Origin: Durusdinium trenchii
Taxonomy: Eukaryota; Sar; Dinophyceae; Suessiales; Symbiodiniaceae
Assembly: GCA_963970005.1 (NCBI GenBank)
Contig: CAXAMN010021112.1
Span: forward strand, 2,455,071 to 2,519,070
Length of the DNA stretch: 64,000 bases
Reading direction: 5' to 3'
Of the stretch, positions 53,190 to 63,794 are shown piece by piece. The translations under genes were made by a program, and so were the position numbers. A model generated the notes under the pieces. The model made no database searches, had not been told where the DNA came from, and worked only from the letters and a program-made list of their open reading frames with translations. Each line of letters opens with the position of its first letter. Position 1 is the first letter of the stretch.

Positions 53190-54285
53190 TGTATGTGTAT
53201 ATGTTTAATTTATATGTATATATATATACCTAGGTGTTGTGTGTGTCCTCAAACATTGACCCCGACAACCATCCAAATGTGGGCCTATATGGCATACACG
53301 GAGTGTCTGTTTACAAACCTTGGGTTTCCAACAACTTTGTTGGTGATATTTTTTACCGAGCTGAGCATATTTTAAAGTTTCTTGTGAGGTTAGGGTACAA
53401 AAATATACATTGTTATCCCTCCCTCGAGACCCTAGGTTTCAGATGTTTGTATGCAGATGGTTGGGCAAATGACTAGAGAGATTCGTCCCAGGTAGTTTAC
53501 ACATGGTTTCCAGATAGTTTCAGGTTTGTGTTTACAGCAACTTTTTGCCTGCCCACAGTCGACAATATAGATCAAAGTTCCTTTGAAATAGATACTTTGC
53601 AATTTGTCATTATTTTCAACAAAAGCCATTCAACAATTTTGGAGAGCTGTTTTGTATCAAGGAAAATCATGCTTGTGTAGGGAGAAAGACTTTTTACAAC
53701 GTACAAATTGCGCGTTTGTAGTCCCTGGTTAAAAAAAAGTATGGAGAACCAGCTTTTATACAGGAATCGAGTTGCAAATAAACGATAATATTTTTCAGAA
53801 AGGCCAACCAACACATCTCAATGAGAAAGGCTTGGAAGGGAATAAGTCTACTCTTCTTGACCAATAGAAACTCCTTTTAAGGACTTCTTTTCTTCAAGGC
53901 GTGTCTTGCATGAGAAAGGAAAGACAATTGGAAGGAGTAATGATGGATGCATTGTAATGATCGATGAAGGTTATTGAGAATCAAGCACGAATCAAGGTAG
54001 TTAAACAAAACATGCAAGGATTGCTTGGCCCCTCCCTATTTCTTGGCAAGCATAGTCGTAATTTTATTCAAGCAATATCATGCATTCATGCATAGTTCAT
54101 TTTCCCTCTTGATTAGCCTGTTCAATTGATAGTTATAAGCCCATAGGCCATAGACGAAAAGCTTTGAGATCAGCCAGCTGACAGAAATGGTCAAGATGCG
54201 TTAAACCAGTTGGGTACAGTATCTGGACCTGGTGGACAATTGTACTTAGACAATAGGGTTTCGTGTACTTAGAGATGTCCAACAG
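53190..54285. other. Spacer, no gene seen
   Basis: AT-rich, with a TA run at 53215-53230 and a solo relative of the MITE interior (GGCCTATATGGCATACACGG) at 53283. No coding signal. Confidence 0.35.
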
Positions 54286-54288
54286 ATT

Positions 54289-54402
54289 CAACATATATTG
54301 AACATCTCTGGAAGTAAGAAGTAAGAAGTCAGATTACACAGGGATCAACATATGTTGAACATCTCTGGAAGTAAGAAGTAAGAAGGCAGATTACACAGGG
54401 CT
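54289..54402. repeat. 57-bp tandem duplication
   Basis: TCAACATAT(A/G)TTGAACATC to GCAGATTACACAGGG is present twice, at a step of 57 bp, with about three differences. Each copy contains AGTAAGAAGTAAGAAG. Confidence 0.85.
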
Positions 54403-54746
54403 CTTCTCGAGAATCCTTGTTCCTGTACTTTGATAAACCCATGATTTATGGGCGTATTTCATTTTGATATACGTGGGAAGATTATTAATAGCGGGGTTTA
54501 GTCTGCAGCACAGGTTGTGCAACTACATTCAAACAAGTTGCAAGAATGGTGGGATTCGAGGTTCAAGTTGTAAGATTTGGGGAGATGGATTTAAGCAAGG
54601 CTGAATCTGAAGGGAAGTGCACGCACCTCTGCATACAATAGATACAACCAGTTGCACCTCTAGTACAACTGCATTTGGATTCAAGACACAAGATTCCAGA
54701 ATAACTTGTTCCAATTATTCTTGAACCTTGGTTATTCATTCCAGAC

Positions 54747-54900
54747 GCAGTTGCAACTAGTTGCAGCTATGTGGCTCCAGATTCAAGATGTAAGGGAAAA
54801 CGTTCACCAGAAGTCTAGAATCATGAATCTTCAACCCAGAGGCAGTTGCAACTAGTTTTGACTATGTGTCTCCAGTATGAAATTCTAAGGAAAAACATTC
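54747..54900. repeat. Diverged 95-bp duplication around GCAGTTGCAACTAG
   Basis: GCAGTTGCAACTAGTT at 54747 and at 54842, each followed by CTATGTG-CTCCAG and a GGAAAA-A-TTC stretch. Further AGTTGCA/TGCAACT words lie upstream from 54535. Confidence 0.6.
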
Positions 54901-54974
54901 TCCGGAAATCCTTCGCCGACATTGATCTAGTACAAATGAGCATACATGTACATGTGCATGTGTAAGCATATATG

Positions 54975-55362
54975 TGTGTGTGTGTGTGCCCCTTGTAGTC
55001 ACAGGGATTCTTGTTCCTTTCTTTCCTTCAGCAGGGGGCTCTCGGAGCCTGCATGAGACGAGAGCCAACGAAGACTCTCACGCAGTGCTTGTGTAAACGT
55101 ACCTGCTTGGTGCACCTGGGCGAATTATAAGATGCAGCTGGTGGCCACTTTTTCCTTTTTCCTTTGTAAAGGGCTAATGCACTCTGCAGATGTGAGCGGC
55201 CGCCGTCAACTCGACCTGTTCGTCGTATCGCGAGTTGAACTTTTGGCCTTTATAACTAAAGGCGCTCAGGCCTCCTTACCTGGTTTTTCAGGATTTGGGT
55301 TTCTTAGGCTGGCGTGTGGCACCGCTGTCAAGTCAGTATGCATATCCATAAGTGTGTCTCTC
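54975..55362. repeat. Direct repeat, left copy (about 390 bp)
   Basis: From GTGTGTGTGCCCCTTGTAG to CATATCCATAAGTGTGT. It is nearly identical to 56069-56452. An open frame (55132-55590, starting MQLVATFSFF) covers part of it but continues into unrelated spacer, so it is not called. Confidence 0.85.
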
Positions 55363-56068
55363 CCAGTGAGAGTCCGGGATGAGCCCGTAGAGTGCCTCCC
55401 GTGGACCCGTCGAACGGATGTCTGTCGTTATCTCCCCTGCCCGGAGATGTACGTGTCCGGAGCGGACAGCAGATGGCTTACGCCACAAGAATCCGATTTT
55501 TGTCTCATCTTTGGAATTCCAAGTTGGCTCATGCCTTTACGTGACCGCAGCGGTCAAAGCAGCCAGCCACTTTGGCAGGGCACAAGGTGACCACAGCGGT
55601 CAAAGTACTTTTGAGGTTCGTTGGAACCTGTCCCACTCTCAGGTGCACACACAGCGCTTACATTCAAACGAGGCAGGTCCTTAGGTGCTTCTAATGAGGT
55701 TTGGTTTCATCGGTTCTCGTCCCCTCCATTTGGCTCCCCTTTCATCCCTTCCCCTTCACACACTTTTGTTTCCTCTTTTCTTTCATGTCCTCCTGTCTTC
55801 ATGTCTGGTCATCTCATCCTTTTCTTCGTTTGCGCGCACATTGGTCCCGGCCTTAGTGTGTACGCGCACTTCTACATACATCTTAACACAGGTTTCAGGT
55901 CGCCCAGGTCTTTACAATGAGGTGGGCTTCATTGGGTGTCCCTGTCCACTTGCTTCCCCTTTGTCCCGTCTCGTCCTCCTGTCATGTTTTCATTCTTTTG
56001 TCTCTTGTGCGCGCGCGCGTGTGCACATTTGCCCTCACCTTAGCTTTACGCCTCCCCTCGGGTAGGCG
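55363..56068. other. Spacer between the direct repeats
   Basis: About 0.7 kb. It contains a second, older duplication: 55672-55870 and 55905-56050 share a block with AATGAGGT, TCATCGGTTC-type, TCATGTCCTCCTGTC-type and GCGCGCACATT words. CT-rich; open frames are of low complexity. No gene called. Confidence 0.5.
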
Positions 56069-56452
56069 TGTGTGTGTGCCCCTTGTAGTCACAGGGATTC
56101 TTGTTCCTTTCTTTCCTTCAGCAGGGGGCTCTCGGAGCCTGCATGAGACGAGCCAGCAAAGACTCTCACGCAGTGCTTGTGTAAACGTACCTGCTTGGTG
56201 CACCTGGGCGAATTATAAGATGCAGCTGGTGGCCACTTTTTCCTTTTTTCCTTTTTCCTTTGGAATGGGCTAATGCACTCTGCAGATGTGAGCGGCCGCC
56301 GTCAACTCGACCTGTTCGTCGTATCGCAGAGTTGAACTTTTGGCCTTTAACTAAAGGCGCTCAGGCCTCCTTAACTGGTTTTTCAGGATTTGGGTTTCTT
56401 AGGCTGGCGTGTGGCACCCCTGTCAAGTCAGTACGCATATCCATAAGTGTGT
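56069..56452. repeat. Direct repeat, right copy (about 385 bp)
   Basis: Matches 54975-55362 with a few indels (extra TTTTTCC in the T-rich part; loss of AGC and TA elsewhere). The distance between copies is about 1.09 kb. Confidence 0.85.
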
Positions 56453-56659
56453 GCGTGTCACACCATATGCACATGTGTATTCTTGTATGGGTACCCCGGC
56501 TACCATCAAAATTGAACCAAGAAAAAAAGTGTATGCAATAAAACATATTGAAACCTAGGTTCTGGGGTGGGGGTTTACCATATGGTATATATTGTTACTA
56601 GTATGTCAGTATGTATGTATATACTCCGCGGGAAAAGTAGATGGAACGTGTTTCTAGGG

Positions 56660-57215
56660 TTGTGCCATCAAATTTTGGGCACCTGCAAGCCTCTACCGGT
56701 GAGAGGTCATTTTCCTTGTGCCATCTACTTCTTCCAGACTTGGGAGGGCTAAATCAACCTCAAAAAACCTTGTGCCATCTACTTTGCCTGACCATGCCCC
56801 GGGATTGTGCCATCTACTTGGCCCTTATCGTGCACTGGACATCGAAAGGCTTCACTCGGACATCAAAGGGAAACCACAAGGAACACCAATAGCAATCATC
56901 AGGAAATCAAATGGTTTCAACAGGAAATCACTAGGCACCAACAGGAAATCCATAGCCATGAATGGACACAGAAAGGAATCCACAGGAAATCAAAAGGTGG
57001 ATGGCTTGCGCCATCAATTCTGAACGCACACCCATCCTACTCCCCACGGGAGCGTAAAAAACCTTGCGCCATCTATTTTTTCGTGGCCCCGTTCCCGAAA
57101 ATCACTACCCATCAAAAACCTTGTGCCATCTACCCCCCCTGAAATGGGGCCAAAAAAGTGTCCCGAGGTGCCATCTACTCGCCCTCCCGTTCTTTCCGAG
57201 TTGTGCCACTCACTG
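56660..57215. repeat. Cluster of TTGTGCCATCTACTT motifs
   Basis: TTGTGCCATC or close variants occur at about 56660, 56716, 56770, 56805, 57005, 57063, 57121, 57169 and 57201, all in the same direction. Spacing varies from about 30 to 200 bp, and the copies are in different frames. Often an AAAACC precedes the motif. Confidence 0.7.
56880..57000. repeat. AACAGGAAATC short repeats
   Basis: CAGGAAATC occurs five times at 56900-56996, three of them at a step of 23-25 bp. It lies inside the TTGTGCCATC cluster. Confidence 0.6.
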
Positions 57216-57848
57216 TTTTTTCGGTGTATATAAGTGGAACCCCCTAGGCCTAGATTCCATGTTAGCGTTCGGAAAGGTACGCTGAATCATGTACTCTTAG
57301 GTTTTACCAGGGGGTTGGTGCGTCATTCTGCCGCGGCCACTGAGATTCCAGAGGTCAATTTTTGTGAGCATGGCCATCGTTAGGTTCAAGGGCAATGCCT
57401 TTTGACCTTCAATGTTTGTCGGTGAACCACCACTACAGATAAACAGTTGCAGGCCTTCTCAGCAGGTCACTGGCCATCTTCAGCACTGCCAATTCCAATG
57501 AATTTGAATTGTCACCGGCTTAACGCTTTTGACACTAGGTTTTATTTACAGTAAGTGCTTGTTTTCTTAAAGTTTCTTCTGTGGTTGTTCTTGCAACAGA
57601 ACAGCCTGGCACTCGTCGCACTTGTCGTACCATGCAACGTTGCACTGAGTTGACGCATTGAGCATGATGGCTGGATGAGCTTTTGTCATGGCAATTTCCT
57701 TCCGCCAGCAGCGCGTTGCACTCTACGTTCCCTGTTTGTGCAGACGCGCTTGTTGGTGAAGACCGCTTTGCTGATCTGCAAGCTGGCTAGTTGAGTTGAG
57801 CAGGTCCCTTGCAACCCATCGCCTGGACCGTCGCGAGTGCCGCTCTAG

Positions 57849-57971
57849 GGCAGCAAGATCAGCTTCTCCTTCGGCCCCAAGCTGGCAGAGGCGGGGTCCC
57901 AGCTGGACATGTTTGGCCGCCGGCGTGCCAGGGCGGTTGGCTCGCAATACTCAGCATGCCCAGCTGTGTAA
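57849..57971 (+). CDS. Terminal exon, unknown product
   Basis: Enters in phase 0 after GTGCCGCTCTAG and reads GSKISFSFGPKLAEAGSQLD followed by MFGRRRARAVGSQYSACPAV and TAA. Third positions are almost all G or C, and competing frames are less coding-like. It is a short basic C-terminus. The upstream exon may be the GC-rich interval 57800-57830, but its frame was not settled. Confidence 0.4.
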   Translation, partial: GSKISFSFGPKLAEAGSQLDMFGRRRARAVGSQYSACPAV

Positions 57972-58134
57972 AACCTGTGGTGCACGAAAGCGCACGGATC
58001 TTGTGCAAGGGGCAGTGTGACGGCGGTGTGAGGAATCTTGCCCTCTCAGGTCTGTAGCCAAGGCACTTTGGACGTATACAGGCTACCGGTGCCAAACAAG
58101 CGTGGCAAGTGTCAGCCAGGACTTGTAAGGTGAC

Positions 58135-58770
58135 TTGTCCTCCACCAATGCACCCAAAAGACCCCTGAAAGATGAAACAAAGACAAACACCCAGTGGTTG
58201 GTGGCCAGGGTGACCATGCTGGTGAATGTGTTTCATGATGCGTTGCGGACCAGGCTGGTTGTCATATCCAATTGGTTTCACGTGTCCCCGGCCAGCGATG
58301 ACCCCAGTTACAATGTCTATAGAGACAAGACAACGCCACGAGTTCAATTTGTTGCACGAACAATTGGTCCTTCTAGGTCTGGTTGTGTGGAAAACCTGCA
58401 AGGACCTCTGCGAGTGTTGTCAGCATTCACGAAGTTTCCTGGTGGATGGACATTTCAGTGCCCATGGCCCACGAGGCTTTGGCGGTCTCATACATACCTC
58501 CACCTTTTCATCTGGGTTTTGTTAATCCCCATTTTGGCCTTCCCAAGCCAGGTGCTGAAAGAAGTCTCCAGTTTTCACACCCCCGACGCATCGGAGGCTG
58601 CGGCGGACACTCCATGTACTTGTGTGGGATGGAAATGGGTTTGCAGGGCCATGCCATCCATTTCCATGTTCCAGGGAACGAGTGGTACTTTTGCGTTTGG
58701 TTTTTATGAAATGTTTTTGTATAAACATCCTTGGACCAGACCTCTTCGCAGGGTTCGGACCCGAACTTGA
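58135..58770 (+). CDS. Open frame of 211 codons, hypothetical
   Basis: The longest + strand frame outside the satellite and retroelement. It has a hydrophobic run at residues about 124-136 (YLHLFIWVLLIPILAF) that could be a membrane segment. Against it: the other two + frames are also open for about 100 codons here (58226-58525, containing LVLLGLVVWKTCKDLCECC; 58383-58709, containing HFGLPKPGAERSLQFSHPR), and a 180-codon minus frame overlaps the left half. At most one, or a spliced mixture, is real. No family recognised. Confidence 0.25.
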   Translation: MSSTNAPKRPLKDETKTNTQWLVARVTMLVNVFHDALRTRLVVISNWFHVSPASDDPSYNVYRDKTTPRVQFVARTIGPSRSGCVENLQGPLRVLSAFTKFPGGWTFQCPWPTRLWRSHTYLHLFIWVLLIPILAFPSQVLKEVSSFHTPDASEAAADTPCTCVGWKWVCRAMPSISMFQGTSGTFAFGFYEMFLYKHPWTRPLRRVRTRT

Positions 58771-59289
58771 ACCCTTCCCATTTTGTTTCGAGCCCGGATG
58801 CTGCCACATATGGCATAGCTAGCATGTTTATATTCCGACCGTGGTTCAACCGCCCCAACTGATCGGCTGCTGGTCGTTTTCGCTGGGTTTCTGCATCGGC
58901 GTTTTTTCAGCCCGGAAGGGTGCGGTTTTCCAGACGGCGTAGAATTCAACATATAGTTATGTTGGCCCTGAGTGACCTTTATATTTGTTGCCACCAACCA
59001 CCCAAAACTGGTGTTTTTCCAGCAGAACAGGGGTCAAGTAGGTGCTAGGTAGAAATCTAGATAGGATGTTTGGGATTTGAATTGGTGTGTTTTTTTCTTC
59101 TAAGAATCCAGCTTTAATCAGCTTTACCTTGCACCCTGTTGTGTGACAAATTCCAACAGTTCCTCAGGCCACCTTACCAAAACGGCACCCCCCAAACCAT
59201 TTTTGTTGACATGCTGTGTCCCTAACAATGTTGGATTCATTTGGCCAAAAAAACGCACCAATTCAGTCATGCCAACTGTTTCTGAAGAT

Positions 59290-60415
59290 ATACCCTCAAC
59301 TACTTAGGGTCTAACATCAGCAGTACCCTAGAACTGGCAGGTGAAAGGTCTAACTTGGTCCTTGGAGGATTGTAGACCCTGTCTCCTGGACTATGTTAGA
59401 CCCTCCAAGACAAAAAAATGAAGGACGTCATTTTAACGTACTGTATGACACATTAAGGCTCCAGGTACTTCATGTTAGACCTTTTTCAAGAAAACATAAT
59501 ATGATTTAATATAACTTGAACATATTTTACTATATACTAAATACACATGTATATATAATGTCTTGAATCTCGTGATCGTGGAGAAGAACCGTTCGTGTGG
59601 CTGCAACAGCACTTTCTCACATTTTTTTTAAGCACATGCATTGTAGAAACAATGGGAATGCTAATTTTTAACCAGTTTGTTGGAACATGGAGGGTCTAAG
59701 ATGTTTTTCCTTAGTCCACAATGCCACCTGGCTCATCTGGAGGTGCTTGAACAGTATGTTAGACCCCCTGAAGAGACCAGGTGTCCACAAAACCCCAACC
59801 TTGGCAACATGGGGTCTAGCGTGCAGAGCTCCATGCCATAGCAATAACCCAGCAAGTTCTTTCTATGAGAATACCATTCCAGACCCCTGAACAGACCTGG
59901 TGTCCACAAAACCTAAATATTGACAGGGCGGAGTCTAACGTCATTAACAGGGTGGAGTCTAACGTGTAGATCTCCATTCCATAGCAACAACCCATCCAGT
60001 TTTTGCTTTAAGAATACCATTCCAGACCTTTGGCAATTTCTGAATACCATTCCTTGCCTACATTACAACAATGTGGTCTGGTGGGAGGGTCCAATATGTT
60101 TTTCCTGAAGGCACAGCGCTCATGGTTAAAGCTGGATGTTTGAGAATATCTTGTCAGACCCTGGTTGAGCATATAAGTGTCTATCTTCTGCAGTCGCAAA
60201 GGGAAAAGCCGTTTGTCATCCATCGTTCAGCATGTTCACCATGAGCAGGGTCTAACTCTACAGGGACCTTTGGGTCTGACATGGTTTTACTTGACTAGGT
60301 TAGACCTTTTGGTCCGAACCGCCCCAAAGGTCTAGAGTGCGGACGCAAAATCACAGAACTTCCCAGGCAACTTGAACTTAGACCCCAGTTTTTGGGGTCT
60401 ACACAGCATTCCTGG
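59290..60415. repeat. Cluster of GGGTCTAAC / GTTAGACC motifs
   Basis: GTCTAAC or its reverse complement GTTAGAC, plus near variants (GTCTAAG, TAGACCC, CAGACCC), appear about 18 times in 1.1 kb, in both directions, including 59308, 59349, 59394, 59464, 59693, 59757, 59933, 59956, 60248 and 60300. No fixed step. No gene is seen in this stretch. Confidence 0.6.
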
Positions 60416-60748
60416 GGTCCCATGGTAGTAGTTGCAGTTGCTCCTATAAGATATATATATATATATTGAGCGTCCCCGGCCCGAACCGGACTGTCCCGCA
60501 GTCGTTCAATGCTTTGAGTTCGTTTGGTCGCAGCGACAAGTTCTCAGACCGTCCTTTTGGGTTGTGGTTGTTTCTCCCTCAGTTCGCCTGGGTGATCCGC
60601 TGGTCGTACCCGGTGGTCCATGTTGATTTGTACTTGGTTGCGCTAGAGCAGGTGATGGTTGTTTAGAATGTGTCCTATATGGGTAAATCCCATGGCATGC
60701 GGAAATATATGGAAATATGTTTATGTTTCTTTTCCAGGCTCCTTAAGG

Positions 60749-60832
60749 AAATCCAAGTGTATATATATTATATATATGTTTTATATTGTTATATATATAT
60801 GTTTTATATTGTTATATATATAATATATTGTA
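60749..60832. repeat. TA-rich microsatellite with 24-bp duplication
   Basis: GTTTTATATTGTTATATATAT occurs twice in tandem between TA runs. Confidence 0.8.
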
Positions 60833-61015
60833 GTTATTTATGTCACATGATTTCACCGACTGACTGCCTGGGAGGACTACTTGAGCTGCATCCATGTCAT
60901 TATGCCAATACATTCTCCATATTAATACCATTTAATGAATACCTGGATATAAGAAGTATACTAGTAGTACGCACACTTATGCTGAGGAAGCAACGTCCAC
61001 GGCTTCCCCCGGCAG

Positions 61016-61225
61016 GCCGTGCCCATGAATGAGGCGGAACGGTGTGAGAAAGTGTGCCAGAAGGCCCGTGCGGTTCGGATCGGTGCGGGGCGCAGGGCTG
61101 CCATGGCTGGTTCAGGGCTGCCATGGCTGGTGGCCCACAGCAGTCAGATCGGTCGGGAAGATCCGTCGAAAAAGAACTGGGTTTTCTGGCCTAGGGGTCA
61201 ATTTCCATCAGTATTTTGTATATAA
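61016..61225 (+). CDS. Terminal exon, 69 residues, unknown
   Basis: Enters in phase 0 after GGCTTCCCCCGGCAG and is open to TGA at 61225. It reads AVPMNEAERCEKVCQKARAV, then GAGRRAAMAGSGLPWLVAHS and a basic, aromatic end. A 16-bp unit (GGGCTGCCATGGCTGG) is present twice. GC-rich third positions hold until about 61185, where the exon may really end. The second codon triplet ATG at 61025 could be a start. Product unknown. Confidence 0.4.
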   Translation, partial: AVPMNEAERCEKVCQKARAVRIGAGRRAAMAGSGLPWLVAHSSQIGREDPSKKNWVFWPRGQFPSVFCI

Positions 61226-61760
61226 TCTTATGATACGTACAGTGTGAAAAAAAACATGAGGAATCCGAAGCTGTTTCAGGTTTCAGGAACCCCGAAGCCA
61301 GCGTCCTTTTTCCACACAGGTTCCGTGTGGTGTTGGATCTGCACCAGGGCCAGGTCACTCCTCCTGTTGATGTTCCTGGCGAACATGGTGGTTAACTGTG
61401 GTTATGTAACGGTTACGTGTGGCAAATTGGAGGTTGAAGAACCTTAGCGACTATTTCAGGTGCTCCATATGTTTGTTTAGGTCACTTGCTACATCTCTCG
61501 GTGGCTGATTTCTAGGGAGACACTCGGCGTCCCGACCCCTGTGCTTTGGTTCGGAAAATAGGAGGTGCCCCCATAAAGATACACACTCATGCTGAAATCT
61601 GAGAAGCACACGACATTCCTTTGTCAGCTGATTGTTTCGCAGTGTTTATCTTCCCTACCTGTAATGAGAAGACCGTGAAGTGTGTGTGTGTGCAAAAGCG
61701 TTCGGTGTAACCACCTTTCTTTCTGAAGGTGGAGGGCTGTTGGGGTCACTTTGAGTTCCA

Positions 61761-61854
61761 CCCAGACAATACATGTATGGAATAGTAACATACATTTGTC
61801 CCATTTATATGATATGTATACATATATAACTATTCCATACAGGGATGGTCTGGG
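61761..61854. mobile_element. MITE-like element, ends CCCAGAC
   Basis: CCCAGAC at the left, GTCTGGG at the right, with an inner inverted pair (TGTATGGAATAGT with ACTATTCCATACA). The AT-rich centre folds into a long stem. It is a diverged relative of the CCCAGACGCTC family. Confidence 0.65.
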
Positions 61855-63170
61855 TGTTGTTTCTGTTGCATGCACATTTACAATTGACGAGGACCGATGA
61901 GATAGCAGATAGCCTTTTGCAACACTAACTGAGACACAGTCGGAAGCAGAGATACGATTATGAGGATGTCCTAGGCCTCAGCAGTTTCTATGTGTGCAGG
62001 TAGACAAATTCTGGCATTCCCCACAGAACATTGAAATCCCATGTACACTATGTATTGAAGCTCAGCTCCATTTGGCACAAGTAGGATCCTGACACTTCAA
62101 TTGGTTCATGATATGCTCAAGTCCTGCGATTTGTTCTGCAGGTGCGAGCGACCCTCAAGGACATCAAATGACCGCGAGCCGAAAGGAACGGAGCAAGAGA
62201 CCAAAAGAACGCAGGAGCTGCAAAGGATGCTAAAGACCAAAGAAGTGAAAGAAGTGAATGGATGAATGGATCTATTGCTGAGCGTTTCATAGTTCACTTG
62301 ACTTTAACTTTTTAAATCACCACCCCAACTTGGAATAGCTGTAAAGATGCCTTTTGTGGATGGCCCACGAAGAATGAACATGACACATTGTTACCAGCCC
62401 AGGTGGTAACATGTCCACTTCCATGCGATGTGATTCGAGTGTAGGCATCTTGCACGACCGGCACGACCTGTTTGGGACTGGCACTTTTCCCCACATGGGG
62501 AACCTGTTTGGGGGATGTAGTCAGTGCGTTCTTTCTTTCCAGTCCGCAGGGAAACCACCGTACAGTTGGCTTAGTCAGTCCCATGCCCTTTCTTTTTTCC
62601 ATTTTTTTCCAGTCCAGTCAATCGTGCAGTTGCTTTTACTTTCCAGCTCTTCCCTCCCTTTGATTAAAACAAACAGACACGGAGCTCGTCCGCAATGTTC
62701 TACGCTCGCTCCGTCGTGGGTGCTTTTCTCGCACGCGCGGGTGGAGCGGTTTTGAGCCTGTCCAAGAGATGGGTTTTTGGGAGACTTGAACTGGCACCCG
62801 AACTACGCAGCGATACAAAAATTGGACCAAGGGCGAACAAGGGCAGTGGAAAATCTCTCTAGGGTTTTCGATGGAGAACTGTTCTCGACCTGTAGGACAT
62901 CTTGAAGGTCTTTGTAGACCTGTAGGACACATCCTACAGCAGGTCTCAGGAAAGATCAGGACTACCTGGACGCACAAATCCCCGACCTGACATGTACGTA
63001 GATGTTCCCCCTGACCGGGATGATCCTTCTTCGACGTCCGCATCCTTCAGGCCGTTCGGACCTGTAGCCACTGCCGATATCGCCATGTGAGCCATGTGAA
63101 TCTCTTCAAATGTGGACAGTCACTGCTTAGTCTCTGTGGTTGGCTCGCGACGTCATTTGCATGAAATCAG

Positions 63171-63474
63171 CAACCGCTTCGTGAACACCATCCGGTTCCG
63201 CTCAGCACCACGTACTGCGTCGACAGAGCTTTCTTCGTACACAGAGAGCGTCTCTTGCGAAGTCCGGCGTCTCGACGTCTCGCAACGACCCGTGTTGCGA
63301 GGATGCAGAACATGGGGTCGAACCCATTCGAATGGCGCCATCTCACCGGGTGAATCGACGGTCTTCGACCCGGCGTCGACCCGGCGTCGGGCGCAAGTAG
63401 ACGAGCTTTTGGGACGGACACAAGTAGAAACTGTTGAAACCGTGGGAAACACGTCGGTTGTTTTTCTTGCTTAG
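63171..63474 (+). CDS. Long terminal exon, 100 residues, unknown
   Basis: Enters in phase 2 after GCATGAAATCAG and is open for 101 codons to TAG. It reads NRFVNTIRFRSAPRTASTEL, continues through TESVSCEVRRLDVSQRPVL and STVFDPASTRRRAQVDELLG, and ends ETVGNTSVVFLA. Third positions are mostly G or C. A minus-strand frame of 99 codons overlaps but has less typical codons. A donor GTTGTT near 63457 could make it internal. The protein is basic and Ser/Thr/Arg-rich; no family recognised. Confidence 0.42.
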
Positions 63475-63614
63475 GGTGGATGTTGAGTGATGTTGATGTT
63501 CTTTATGATATTTTATGAGTGAGGCCCCGAATTCCCTTCTGGGAAAGATATGAACTCGAACACGTGCACGCTCCAAGTGCTCCAAGCGCTCCTTCAGTAT
63601 TTGTTTTTTTCAAG

Positions 63615-63794
63615 AAGCGAGCGAACGTGCTGTTGGAGCAGAGTTCAGGAGCCGTTCTCCTCAAGGAATTGGTTCAAGGGAAAATCTGCAGGAAACCCAT
63701 AGTTTTGGGGTCAACAGCATGGTTGCCTGTAGATTTTCCAGGGACACAAACTCGGAGCGAGACTGTCATGGCAAGACTAAGGGATTTTCCATGA
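63615..63794 (+). CDS. Exon, unknown product
   Basis: Enters in phase 0 after a T-rich acceptor (TTTGTTTTTTTCAAG) and is open to TGA at 63794. It reads KRANVLLEQSSGAVLLKELV then QGKICRKP. The coding signal is best in the first 30 codons, so a donor may lie near 63690. Product unknown. Confidence 0.35.
   Translation, partial: KRANVLLEQSSGAVLLKELVQGKICRKPIVLGSTAWLPVDFPGTQTRSETVMARLRDFP

Noticed and set aside
55132..55590. 152-codon + strand frame starting MQLVATFSFF
   Set aside because: It begins in one of two non-coding-like direct repeats and runs into spacer; the second repeat copy breaks the frame early.
57859..58401. 180-codon minus-strand frame
   Set aside because: It is the shadow of a very coding-like + strand terminal exon (57849-57971) and has Cys/His/Pro-rich, untypical composition.
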